Origin: Caprella mutica
Taxonomy: Eukaryota; Arthropoda; Malacostraca; Amphipoda; Caprellidae
DNA: 64,000 nt
Reading direction: 5' to 3'
NCBI GenBank assembly: GCA_947561585.1
Contig: CANNZV010002308.1
Location: forward strand, 1 to 64,000
The position numbers and the translations under genes were made by a program. The stretch's first letter is position 1. Every line of letters begins with the position of its first letter. Positions 11,458 through 22,259 of this stretch are shown here, piece by piece. The notes below the pieces were generated by a model, which was not told the origin of the DNA, did no database searches, and saw only the letters and a program-made list of their open reading frames with translations.

Positions 11458-11951
11458 TTAAATAATTTCATTAACATCATTAAACAGGAAATCAAATTAT
11501 GAGAAATTTGAATATAAACATTATATAGAAAGTCCACAAAAGGAACACATAACACGAAGTAACATGAGTAACATGTTACATGTACACGAACACGTGGCAT
11601 ATAACACAGTTACATGCAAAGAGTCAGAGAAATGTTTACATTTTTTTTGCTTACGCGAGACAAACAAACAGAGCATGCAATTCATTGTTCAAACTACAAT
11701 ATTTCCTTTGCTCAGTAAGAGAATTATTGTATGTATTTAATTGTATGAATTTTAATTGTAATATTTGTATGTATTTAGTTTAAGTTGATGGGATGAATTA
11801 TGAATTTTATTAATATAAAATTTCATATAATAATTTTAATAGGATTAATATTTTTTGTTGTATGCATGTTAATTTTAAATTTTTTGTTTAAATGTTGGGT
11901 AACGAATAAGATGAATTATATTCTGTAAAATTGTTTGAATGAAAATTTGAA

Positions 11952-11984
<33 letters not shown>

Positions 11985-12254
11985 TCAAATTTAGGATGAA
12001 ATACTGAAATAATTTAAAATCAAAAATGATCAATTCAAAATGAGACTGAAATATGATAAAATACCTAAAATGAACAGGGGCCATGTCTAACGGTATCGTT
12101 TTGATTTCAGTGACGAGAGGCAGAGAGAACCCAGCTATCCACACAGCCAACAGCTCCTCAGCCACAAACAGCCAGTGACTGACCCTCAGCCACTCACAGC
12201 CGGTTGACACACAGAACTGTAATTCAAGGTCGTGAGAAGTGATCAGCTGGAGCG
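11458..12254 (+). other. AT-rich spacer between pol and ORF3, with splice-acceptor-like site
   Basis: This spacer holds a long A tract followed by an AT dinucleotide run (about 11949-11984). At 12091-12110 a T-rich stretch ends in TTGATTTCAG, a good 3' splice acceptor 144 nt before the ORF3 ATG. Joined to the donor at 5490/5491, it would give a subgenomic mRNA for ORF3. That joining is inferred. Confidence 0.45.
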
Positions 12255-12575
12255 ATGGGGCAAACTCAGAGTAACTTTGACCTGAACTCAGTAGTGGAGC
12301 TGATCCAGAAATCATCTTCAATGAACAAAGCTCATTTGGAGCAAACCATTAAAAACATGGGGTCTACAAAGTACGACCTAATACCAGACTTGTTCAGCGA
12401 CATTTTAGTGTTAATTCTAACACTACTGGTTGTGATGATTCTCGTATGTGGATATCATCAGTCAAAAAAGATTAAGTCAGAAGAGGATATGAAGATGTAC
12501 GAAATGAGGAATTTGAGGTCTAAGATGGCGACTGAAGCTTTCAATCAGATTAAGCGAAACACCCCTTTAGATTAG
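12255..12575 (+). CDS. Retrotransposon ORF3: small single-pass membrane protein with N-myristoylation motif
   Basis: 106 residues, in the place where env lies in retroviruses and errantiviruses, but far too short for an envelope glycoprotein and without a signal peptide, cysteine pairs or furin site. The N-terminus MGQTQSNF fits the N-myristoylation pattern (Gly2, Ser6). Residues about 9-45 are polar and partly helical. Residues about 48-65 are a continuous hydrophobic segment rich in Leu, Val and Ile, ending in Cys65. It is followed by a basic patch (K71, K72, K74) and a charged, probably helical tail to 106. The ATG context (AGCGATGG) is good. The sequence before it is the least AT-rich part of the 3' region, which supports real coding use. 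I recognise no family. A membrane-anchoring accessory role is inferred from the layout alone. Confidence 0.72.
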   Translation: MGQTQSNFDLNSVVELIQKSSSMNKAHLEQTIKNMGSTKYDLIPDLFSDILVLILTLLVVMILVCGYHQSKKIKSEEDMKMYEMRNLRSKMATEAFNQIKRNTPLD

Positions 12576-13519
12576 AGGAACTAGGTGGAACAGTTAATAT
12601 CTTTAATGATCAGGCAGTTAATATACAGGCGACAACAGTTATAGTAATGCCTCAGGCAAAACGAAGGCCAAAAATCGAAATTACCAAAACTAAACCTAAC
12701 AGCATTTAAGATTTTTTTTTCCTCAAACTCAATTTGATCATTATTTTAATTTTTTTTTTAATTTTAAGTTGGGTAATTTTAAGTGAAAATTAATAATAAT
12801 CGTTTTTTCAATTGAATTTAATTTTAAGTTTAATTTTTTTTTCGGTGTTAATTTTAAGATTTAAATTTAAAGATCACAACTGTCTCAAAATTTGATAAAG
12901 ATGATCAAAATTCATATAACTTCAATTACGAATAAAAATTCATTAAAAGATCATAAAATACGATATCATAACATATGATAAATTAAAATGAAAATTTTTT
13001 TTTGATTATAAATTTTTTTAAAAAAAAAGTAAATGCAGTAACAATTTGTGTAATGTATTGGAGTGATCAAAGGTCTCTGTTAATATTTAGACTAAAAATC
13101 TACATATTAGGAGGGAGGGGTGAGATCTCTAATAGATTAGGCAAGTTATTACGTTTATAAAATGAAAAAGTTGTTACATTTTTGAACTGAGACATATTAG
13201 GTAGGAGTAATTTAGATTATTTTGAGAATAAATAAAAATATTGTTAAAGCAAAATTAAGATTGTATAGGTAAGATTAAAAATTTAAGAACATTTGGTGAA
13301 TGCACATTAGTATTACATATTTCTAGAACGAATTAACACTCAAATTTTTCAAGTTTCTAATAATATGTTTATTACCGGTTCGAGAAATTTCAAGAGATCC
13401 AATATACATGTTTCCACTAACAGCGTGAGCGTCTGAACATTGTTCAATATAGAGTAACAATGGGTAGACAAACCAGCTGGCAGTTTTGGAAAAATGTGAA
13501 TTGTAACTTTGAAATTTTC
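12576..13519 (+). other. Retrotransposon 3' untranslated region
   Basis: AT-rich sequence with T tracts and no convincing ORF. A purine run (AGGAGGGAGGGGTGAG, 13109-13124) about 410 bp before the LTR could be a second polypurine tract, in addition to the one next to the LTR. Confidence 0.55.
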
Positions 13520-13531
13520 GGAAGGGGGGAG
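13520..13531 (+). promoter_or_regulatory. Polypurine tract (plus-strand primer)
   Basis: GGAAGGGGGGAG ends three bases before the 3' LTR, where the plus-strand primer of reverse transcription is expected. Confidence 0.85.
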
Positions 13532-13534
13532 CAA

Positions 13535-13976
13535 TGTAGTAAAGCAAACACAGCAATTGTGTATGCATTACTATCATCACTAACCTATATGATTGTAAGT
13601 AAGCGACAGTCAAATCAGTTACCGATTTGCTCTCGTGAGCTACACACCTATTCTCCTGTTCGTAGTTATTTGAGACCTTAACTTGCGAGCGTTCTAGTGG
13701 AGATATTCTTTGTAATAACCCTTGCTTGACCAATGAATATAATCTCTTTAGTGTAATTACTTTACCATTATTACCCTTAAATACAGTTAAGCTTGGACCA
13801 GAGGCCTGAGGTCGGAACCATAGTGGCAAGTTGGTTCTAGGGCATGGTACCATGAGTATTTAGTAGAAAGAGATTTATAAAGAGAAAGGAATCTGAAAAT
13901 ACCACAAAGTAAGATCCTAATCACTTAAGAGCCCATACACTGAGACGTTATAGTGAAGCAAACTAAGTACGTCACA
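13535..13976 (+). repeat. 3' LTR
   Basis: 442 bp, with no difference seen from 4055-4496. It is followed by the CTGT target duplication and the rest of the 45-bp satellite. Confidence 0.96.
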
Positions 13977-14358
13977 CTGTCCAACACTTCGTCAAACTGT
14001 TTGTCTAATGACCCGTTACATATCAAACACTTTGTCAAACTGTTTGTCTAATGTCTCGTACACACTGTCAAACACTTCGTCAAACTGTTTGTCTAATGTC
14101 TCGTACACATTGTCAAACACTTCGTCAAACTGTTTGTCTATTGTCTCGTACACAATGTCAAACACTTCGTCAAACTGTTTGTCTAATGTCTCGTACACAC
14201 TGTCAAACACTTCGTCAAACTGTTTGTCTAATGTCTCGTACACACTGTCAAACACTTCGTCAAACTGTTTGTCTAATGTCTCGTACACACTGTCAAACAC
14301 TTCGTCAAACTGTTTGTCTAATGTCTCGTACACATTGTCAAACACTTCGTCAAACTGT
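13977..14358. repeat. 45-bp satellite array, right part
   Basis: About 8.5 units with period 45 bp, more regular than the left part. Because 45 is a multiple of 3, several frames on both strands stay open for 100-120 codons. These are artefacts of the period. Confidence 0.95.
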
Positions 14359-15573
14359 ACTAATAATATAGAATAGTTACATCTAATATAGAATAGTTAA
14401 CCCTTTTTTTTATTTTCTATAGAGCTTTTCTAATGAAAGAAAATTTAAAGGGGAAGGTAACTTGATCAAAATACTTAAAAAAATGGAAAACAATACAGTA
14501 AAGTGTTGATTGTAATTTTGTGAATTGTAATACCTCTGAATATAATAAAATGTTTGACTAGAAAGTAGAATTAGATACTTGGTAGACGGATGAAAAATAT
14601 GTTAAACAATATAATTTAAAGAGGACGTTGTAGCAATCTGCAGTCCGGTGGAACGAACAATTTTTGTCCTTTGTTGGGGATCTGTACGGTCAAGGATCGT
14701 CCGCTCTAAAAACTTTACCTGTACCTATGTAGACCAGCCATTTTTCTCTAAAGCATAATGATAGGAAACCCCATGTGACGTTAAAGGGCCTCTCGGACCT
14801 CTCCAGACTCCGGGAAAAAATGTTTTTTTTTTTTTAAATATAATAGAACTAAGATCTACGATCATTATTCTGCAAACCGCACACAGTTCGGTTCAGTATA
14901 TATTTTATAATTTGCTTTTAAAGTTTTTATTTCTCGGTGTGCAACAATTGTACGAATCACTAACCTGACGCTGAAGAAGAAGATTGTACACTCTTTGTTT
15001 TGTTTTCAAATTTGAATTTCATACACAAACAATGCGTTTACGGCATTCGTTTAAGATATAAATTATTTCCTGAAGTATATAAACGTTTCTATAATAAGTT
15101 TATGCAATGTTATACCTTTACACGAATATTTAATGGATTTATTATACCTGATACCTAGTTGACAATCAAAACTAATGGTATACATTCCTTTTCTTCAAAC
15201 TGAAAATTAGTAAGTCGGAAGTAAAATAGGTAGTGTAGAGTTTTGATTATAAAAATCTTTAAAATCATATAAAATTAAAAATATGCTATCAAATTTCATT
15301 GGGTTTGCAGCAAAATGATAAGAAACATTAGCCTTGTTGATTCAAGCAATATGATAATTTGCGTGCAGAGGACCTTTAAAGGTACCTCTCGCTCCCTTCC
15401 TATGGCTCCACATTCAGCACCACAAACAGGAAAAGTGACTACAAAACAGTCATCTCATCAGATTTAAATTTACGAAGTACATAGGCACCACTTCTATTGA
15501 AGGAGGTCATAGAGCGAGAAATATATCTTTTGCTTCTCTCAAATCTGACGTCAAAATACATCCTAGATATTTA
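14359..15573. repeat. Dispersed repeat R2, copy 1 (about 14510-15360), in AT-rich DNA
   Basis: Sequence around 14525-14635 (TACCTCTGAATAT..., GATACTTGGTAGACG...) matches 18750-18830. Sequence at 14950-15010 matches 39570-39630. The part ending GCAGCAAAATGATAAGAAAC near 15308 matches 19299-19320. No coding capacity is seen. The element type is unknown. Confidence 0.6.
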
Positions 15574-16002
15574 TAGTGCTGATGGAGCACTATAGTGCTG
15601 ATGGAGCACTATAGTGCTGATGGAGCACTATAGTGCTGATGGAGCACTATAGTGCTGATAGAGTACTATAGTGCTGATAGAGCACTATAGTGCTGATAGA
15701 GCACTATAGTGCTGATAGAGCTCTATAGTGCTGATAGAGCACTATAGTGCTGATAGAGCACTATAGTGCTGATAGAGCTGTATAGTGCTGATAGAGCACT
15801 ATAGTGCTGATAGAGCACTATAGTGCTGATAGAGCTCTATAGTGCTGATAGAGCACTATAGTGCTGATAGAGCTCTATAGTGCTGATAGAGCACTATAGT
15901 GCTGATAGAGCACTATAGTGCTGATAGAGCTCTATAGTGCTGATAGAGCACTATAGTGCTGATAGAGCACTATAGTGCTGATAGAGCACTATAGTGCTGA
16001 TG
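15574..16002. repeat. 19-bp self-complementary minisatellite
   Basis: The unit TAGTGCTGATAGAGCACTA repeats about 22 times. Each unit has 7-bp inverted arms around GATAG (GATGG in the first four units), and every unit junction makes the 14-bp palindrome AGCACTATAGTGCT. GAGCTCTATAG variants recur every two or three units. Confidence 0.95.
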
Positions 16003-17580
16003 GTAATGTGACTCACATGAGCTACCCACAGTAACTACAAAACTTTTTTAATTCGCCGCATTTACACTGCTATAGAAAATGTTTTTATAAATTTAAGCAG
16101 GATTTTCATTTTTTCTCTTATTCGCTCATTCCTAAAAGTAAACAAAGTTCAAAATTAGTTGGTGGAGTAGCCAAGATATTTAGAAACTTTGCAGCTAAGA
16201 GCTTTAATGAAAAACATCACACAGAATTGTCTACATCACCACCACGGTGTGAGGGCTGTGCATCTGCTGTGCATCTGTTACATCTGCTGTGCATCTGTTA
16301 CATCTGCTGTGCATCTGCTATAACATTTACTTTTCAATTTTTTTTCTAATTTCAATGTAACACTTTAATAAAAGTTATACCCTCACTGTTCCATTTTTCT
16401 TCTCAATGCAGAATTATTCCCCAATTTTGAATAGCTAATCCCCTAAAATATTTCCTACCTTCCCATTCATTAGTTGCAGGGGAATATCAAATTTCCTGAC
16501 TACACCGAACTCTGATGTCTGACTGAGACTCTCAGGACTAAATATCTGGGGGCTGATCTCATTTTTGGCTGACAGATGTCGCTCTACATCCGCTAGATGT
16601 CGCTCATCAGTTAGTTTGGACCATGGCTAAGGAGTCTCTGATGTCGGACCAATAAGTCGATAGGTAGGCAAGGTAAAGATTCTCATTCTAGGTGGATTTA
16701 TCATGTGGTGAAATACGTAATGATTCTCCTGATCGTAACCCTTGGTATTACGGTCTGAAACTGCTCTTGTTTGCAGTAAATTATCTAAGAGTTGAGTCGG
16801 GACTATCATTTTACAGCCAAGTGAAAATTTCAATAGCCTCTAATTTCGATTAGAGTTTTCCCATCAGGCATTCACATGAATTGTAATGCCGTCAGATAGA
16901 CGCATCTCTCTTATCGTTACCCTCCCCCCTCCCCCTTCTCTCGGATTGAATTTCTTTACAGTGGGTACAGAATGGAGAGGCCCTATCAATAAATTAAAGC
17001 GTACGCCGTTGCCTTTATCCAATTATTGGATAGCGATAGGCAGTGTATGTTAGCTAATAGAGATTTGTTTGCTTGGCGCATCCTACACTATGAAATACGG
17101 CGCCAAGTGGCGCAAAATGCCCTCTAATTGGCGCGATTACACAATGGATAGAGAGGCGCAGCTAATGATTATTACTTTTATAATAAACCACAGAGATCAA
17201 CATCTATTATTTTCTATTGACTGCCACTCACTAAAATGAACAGGAAGGGTTTATTGCCTTCATATTTAATGTTTCAATGAAGAGGTTATGGTTAAACATC
17301 ACTGGGGATTTTAGAGCTACTTTATCAATTATTATATGACTATAGTGAAATTTAACTACTCACACTTCTTAGATTAAACTGAAGTTATTAATTGAACAAT
17401 GAATATAATATTATAAATATAGGATTTAAATTTCATGACAGAAATTATAAAGAGTTCATTAAAAACTAACACTGTAGATTTTGTATGAATTCTAATTTAG
17501 TTAAAATCATTTATTCCACTCATATATGAATTAGTATTCCAGCCACCACCTGGTAACGTATTTAGCCTTCCTCTGAAAGC
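16003..17580. other. No gene seen; short 20-bp repeat at 16255-16320
   Basis: CATCTGCTGTGCATCTGTTA repeats about three times. The rest is unique sequence with scattered short palindromes (GCGCCAAGTGGCGC at 17100-17113) and no supported gene. Confidence 0.5.
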
Positions 17581-17757
17581 GTGACAGACCACATACAGAC
17601 AGACCACAGACAGACAGACCACATACAGACAGACCACATACAGACAGACCACATACAGACAGACAGACAGACCACAGACAGACAGACCACAGACAGACAG
17701 ACAGACAGACCACGGACAGACAGACCACATACAGAGACAGACAGACAGACAGACGAA
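17581..17757. repeat. GACA-type microsatellite
   Basis: CAGACAGACCACATA/CAGACAGACCACAGA units and pure (CAGA)n tracts. The minus-strand open frames of about 100 codons rich in Cys, Leu and Val come from the repeat. Confidence 0.93.
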
Positions 17758-18714
17758 TAAAGATAAGCAAATTATATATCTCAAGAAAGAAGGATTTATT
17801 CCTGGAATATTCTCCTAATATCCCAGGGATAAATCTTTCTTGCATGGGAATAGAATTTTTTTTATCTGCTACATACTTAAACTTTACGAAACTCCTATTG
17901 TCTAAATAATCGTTTTTTCGAAGCGAGTAAAATAAATGTTTAGTAGCGATAATTTGTCTTTTCGAGACAATAGAATGAATATTCTAGAGTCTATTAACTA
18001 GGTTAGAATCCTTTTAGTATAATTCCCCTGCACCCTGGGACAAGATTATTAAATTAATCTATATTATAATTCTGAGTGTTCGTTCGTCAGAACCTTCAAG
18101 TAATCTAGTTAGTTAGTACATGTACTATGCTCTGTTAAACCATATCTTCTATTTAAAAAAGAATTATTCGTCGCATAAGACGGTCCTTCACAAAAGTCGG
18201 TCTGTCAGTCACAAAATATAAAGTAGATAAAAGAAGTTGTTTCAGTCAGTCTGTCCGTCACAAATTGGATGAAACAGATAATCTATCAATATACCTCATA
18301 CAGTCGGTAAAAAAGTAATGTCACCAATAGTGATAATCTATATCCATGTATTCTATTAATTTATTTATTGAGGGGTAGCTGAATAACGATATCATATTTA
18401 ACGAAAATGGCAGCTGGAAGTAGAAAATTTCCAATGTCTTTAGCCGTATTTTTTCGGTGAAAATTTAAATCATATTTAGCCAAAAATAATATCACTTCCA
18501 TATAATATGTCAATTTTTCGAAATTATGGATCGACAAGTAAATTCAACCTCTGCCCGAATGTGGATGAGAATTACCTAAATTTTATAATATTTAGTTTCC
18601 CTTTGAAGTGAACCAACATTTCGTTCCAGACATTAAAAATAGACTACATACGTGATCATAGTAAGTTATAAAACCGTGGAATGTCCACGAATACCGCTAG
18701 CAATACTAAATATC
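17758..18714. other. AT-rich, no gene seen
   Basis: Short imperfect repeats of a GTCGGTCTGTCAGTC type near 18180-18310. Nothing else recognised. Confidence 0.5.
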
Positions 18715-19345
18715 TGAGAAATGGAAAATAAATGATTAATAATTTCAATACCTCTGAATATATCCAATGTGTAATCAGATACTTAGCAGACGAATCAACA
18801 AAATGTTATACCTTGTAATTTAAAGTAGCCTTGTGGTTTTTACAACGGGTAAATTTTCGCCCGTTGTAAAAATGGTTGTTTCAAATTCGTCCGTTGTAGC
18901 AGCTTTACCTTCACTCAAAAATACCTACTCAATTTGAGACACTCGAGTGTTTTCGTTGTCCCGATAAGCTTTGTCTTCAAAGCGACACACTTACGTGCAT
19001 CAACTATAAAGGTTGTTTGGACAGCAGGCTAAATTAAATATCAATACAATTAATATTTCTATCATTTTGTCACTCACATAATATTATGTCTTCTTAATTT
19101 TCTTTAAGAATAAAAATAATGTAAGAGAATGACAGTATTGCAGTCAAGTTAGAATACTTTTTCAAACACATCGTATGTAAATCAATGACACTATTATAGG
19201 TATACATTACTATCAACTTTGAAGTAAATTGCAGTGTATTGATCAGATAAATAATTAAAAGTATAATAAAACGAAATGTAATATCAAATTTCAAGGGGTT
19301 AACAGCAAAATGATGAGAATTATTAGCCATATTGGTTAGCCTTAG
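18715..19345. repeat. Dispersed repeat R2, copy 2, with a 13-bp-arm hairpin
   Basis: The outer parts match 14510-15360. At 18837-18849 and 18860-18872 a perfect 13-bp inverted repeat (TTTTTACAACGGG / CCCGTTGTAAAAA) encloses a 10-nt loop. The hairpin region has no match in copy 1, which suggests an insertion or a rapidly changing centre. Confidence 0.6.
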
Positions 19346-21089
19346 GAACCTAGGAACTGGTCCAGGCTGTCTTTCGGTTTATTTTTAAACTGATTTGGAG
19401 GCTGCCTTTCCATGAGTTGTACTTTTCAACATAAATACATACGATTATACAAAAAAGAAAGTGGAAAATGGTAAGATACTCATATTATGAGCATTTATTC
19501 AAATATACAGGGTGTCTCGAAAAAAACGGAACAGAACTTTAAGTTAGTATATTTCAGAAACTATTGAAGGTACATGTATATTGTAAATTTTTGATATAAT
19601 TTTCATTGTTGAACTCTGTTAAATTTTCATTAAGTTTTTATTAATTTTTGTGAATGTTATAAAAGGATTTTATTAATGGGTGGTGAAAATGGCTTTTTGC
19701 ACAAATAGTTAGAAAACATAAGAAATATTTGTTTTTTATCTTCGCTTTTTAATTTAATTTTAAATAAATAACTATTCTTTGGCGTTTACTAATGGATGAT
19801 GTGTAAATATCAAATGAAGATCGAAAAGTCAATTTGTTAAGATTTTATAACAGTTTTAGTGAGGACTGGCACGCACGGACCAGTCCCTAGGTTAGTGAGC
19901 AAACTTTTGCGGGCTAGGTTACAAGGGTTTAAAGTAATAAAATAGATAAAACTTAAACCTCAAAGTGACAAACAAAATACTTAAGATTTTGGTACTGAAT
20001 TCATAGAATATAATTTGAGAAAAATATATTGAAACTAATTGAAATTTTTTAATCACACTACGATATTGTGAAATGCAGATTTGAAATATAAAAGCATAAT
20101 TTATAAATATTTTCTAAAACTTCTAAATGTTATATGGACTTTTAAATAACGGATACATGATAAAAGCAATGCATTTAAATGGAGAAATGATTAACTTATA
20201 TTATTTAATATTCATATATACAGATTTAATATTTATTCAGATTACATTATTTTATCACACTAGTGATGGGGAGGCTTAATATATATGCGTTAGAGCCAAT
20301 TAATGGGGTTTAACAGCTATAGTGCAATATATATATGCCTAATTGGTTTGGAATTAATTCCTATGCTGCCATGTTTATTTTGGCTTGAAATCATCCGAAT
20401 TGATGGAATTATATTGGCTAGAATATCCCACATTATGAAACATGGTTTGTAATTGGATTAATATCTCTTATTGGAAATAAATGCTAATAAAGTATATAAT
20501 GGTATAACGCAACTATAGCATATAAGAATTAGATCTTAAAAAAAAAAAAAAATTCATCGAAACGAATAAGTTTAAAAATAAAATAATTTTTTCATGAGTC
20601 ATAAAAAAGGTTCAACTCACTACAGAAATAACGATGCAAGTAACCTGAAATATTTTAGCTCAAAATATGGTTCTAATAAGTTAATTGGAAATATTAGAAA
20701 TATATTTTTAGATAATTATTTATCTTTTTCCAATTATCTTAGTATAACTATTTTAGGTAAATTCCTAACTCACGTCACTAATTGATTTAGGGACGTGAAC
20801 TAGGAAGGGGGTATTTTTAAAAAAAATTTTTCTTAAATTTCATTACCTTTCATCTGATTAAAATATATTGCACTAAAAAATATTTATTGACAGAGAATTC
20901 AGTATCTTAACTACATACACAAATAATACAAAAAGGAATTTTTGAAATTAAAATTCAGCAAATTAAAGAATATAGATTTGAAAACAAATTGAAATATATG
21001 TATATTGTATATTCTCTTGTTTTTGTTTTTAAATAGTTATTGATATAAGAAAATAATTAATTTATGATTACCCATTTACCCTATTTTAA
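19346..21089. other. AT-rich, no gene; one Tc1/mariner-like end at 19508
   Basis: ACAGGGTGTCTCGAAAAAAA at 19508 resembles the terminal sequence of the element at 22260 (ACAGGGTAGCGCAAAAAAAA). No matching opposite end was found, so this is probably a lone or diverged end. No ORF is supported. Confidence 0.4.
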
Positions 21090-21937
21090 AGGGATGGTTC
21101 ACACTTTTGCTAGCTACCAATAATACTTGTCTGATTGAGCTGAGATTTTGACTTAAGGTGTAAAATGCTCCAAATCTTTGAAGATGCTCGTGTAAATTTT
21201 TTATTTTGGGGCCCCCCTCCCTCATGGGAGGCGAAAAACCTGTTTTTGGACCCCCCACCAAAAAAGCGCCGAGGGTTGGGGGTTGGTACACGAAAAATTT
21301 ATAGAAGCTAATCTGTTCAGAACGAAATTTCTAAGGTCGTCTAGAAGCCCTTTCTTTGAATTTCGATCTCAAATTTTTTTATTTAATTTTTAATTTTTTT
21401 TTTCACTTTTTCATTTTTTTTTCTTTTCGAAATAAAAAAAGTTAGAGATCGAAATTCAAAAAAATGGCTTCTAGACGACCTTAGGAATTTCGCTCTGAAC
21501 ATATTATCTTCCATATATTTTTCTGTAGGACCAACCCCCAACCCTAGGCGCTATTTTGAACGAGAAAATTTGATTAAAAAAAGTTACTGAGATAATTGAG
21601 AAAGAAAAAATTTCATTTTTTTAAACACAAAAAATTAGGCTTTTCGTCCCGGCCAGGGGACTCGTCAGGTCGCTTCGGGGGACAAAAGGTCCACCCTGGC
21701 AGCGACGAAGCCATCAACCAAAAATGGGAGGCTTATAGGTACAGAAAGGTCCAGAAGAACAAACAAACATCAAAACAAATTTTCACCTCAGCACCCCTAT
21801 ACATTACATCATAATTGACGCACTTAGAGTCATCCGATCGCTATGGAAATTTCCACAAGTTTTCTATGGCCTATTTTGGGGATAACTAAAGAAGAAATTT
21901 TTTTGGGAAAAATGTCAAAAAAGCGTGAACCATCCCC
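21090..21937. mobile_element. TAA-flanked TIR element (PIF/Harbinger-like MITE), copy 1
   Basis: The ends AGGGATGGTTCACACTTTT and, inverted, GGGGATGGTTCACGCTTTT are flanked by TAA at 21087-21089 and 21938-21940. A TWA target duplication is typical of PIF/Harbinger elements, but no transposase is present, so the class is inferred. The core holds a second, larger inverted repeat: about 21310-21370 (GTTCAGAACGAAATTTCTAA...) against about 21440-21500, around a T-rich centre. Runs GGGGCCCCCCTCCC and GGACCCCCCACC lie inside. A relative in opposite orientation is at 63325-64000. Confidence 0.75.
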
Positions 21938-21940
21938 TAA

Positions 21941-22257
21941 ACTAAAATATTAATGGTTGCATGAATAACAATGGTGACAATTATTCTTGCAGTTTCGAAA
22001 CGTCCAGTTTTATAAATAATAAAATATTTATATTATTTTTGTGCCCGCTCTTAAATTTTAAAATTGTGCATCTAACAATTGCTTATGTTTTTTAATGGAG
22101 TCAGAATAATTATTTATGTAATATGATATACTGTGTTCATATGAATAATAATTATTAAATAAAATAAAGTAAAATATAATTTGTGGACAAAAAAATGGTA
22201 AATGTTCTTCAAGAATCGCCATTTTGATTTATTCCTATAAAAGTTGACTAAAGAACG
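21941..22257. other. AT-rich spacer, nothing recognised
   Basis: No ORF, repeat or RNA supported. Confidence 0.5.
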
Positions 22258-22259
22258 TA

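Larger units (their letters stand above)
4055..13976 (+). mobile_element. Complete Ty3/gypsy LTR retrotransposon, very young
   Basis: The element is 9.9 kb long and bounded by LTRs at 4055-4496 and 13535-13976. The LTRs are offset by exactly 9480 bp, and I found no difference between them reading line by line. They start TGTAGT and end GTCACA. CTGT stands just before the left LTR (4051-4054) and just after the right LTR (13977-13980), a 4-bp target duplication as gypsy-group elements make. The order is LTR, candidate PBS, 1.3-kb leader, gag, pol (protease-RT-RNase H-integrase, the Ty3/gypsy order), small ORF3, polypurine tract, LTR. Both main ORFs are intact. Identical LTRs and open frames imply recent insertion and possible activity. 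The clade is not assigned: there is no chromodomain and no envelope glycoprotein. Confidence 0.96.

Noticed and set aside
11580..11783. 67-codon frame between pol and ORF3
   Set aside because: Cys-rich but low in complexity, and no signal or motif. It lies in AT-rich spacer.
12255..12575. Calling ORF3 an envelope glycoprotein
   Set aside because: Too short, with no signal peptide, cleavage site or ectodomain cysteines. Only the position resembles env.
16003..17580. Search for tRNA or rRNA genes here and elsewhere in the window
   Set aside because: No cloverleaf with B box (GGTTCRANNCC) in correct context, and no rRNA-like conserved stretch was recognised by eye.
17497..17845. Cys/Val/Leu-rich frames near 17.6 kb
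   Set aside because: Translation of a GACA-type microsatellite.
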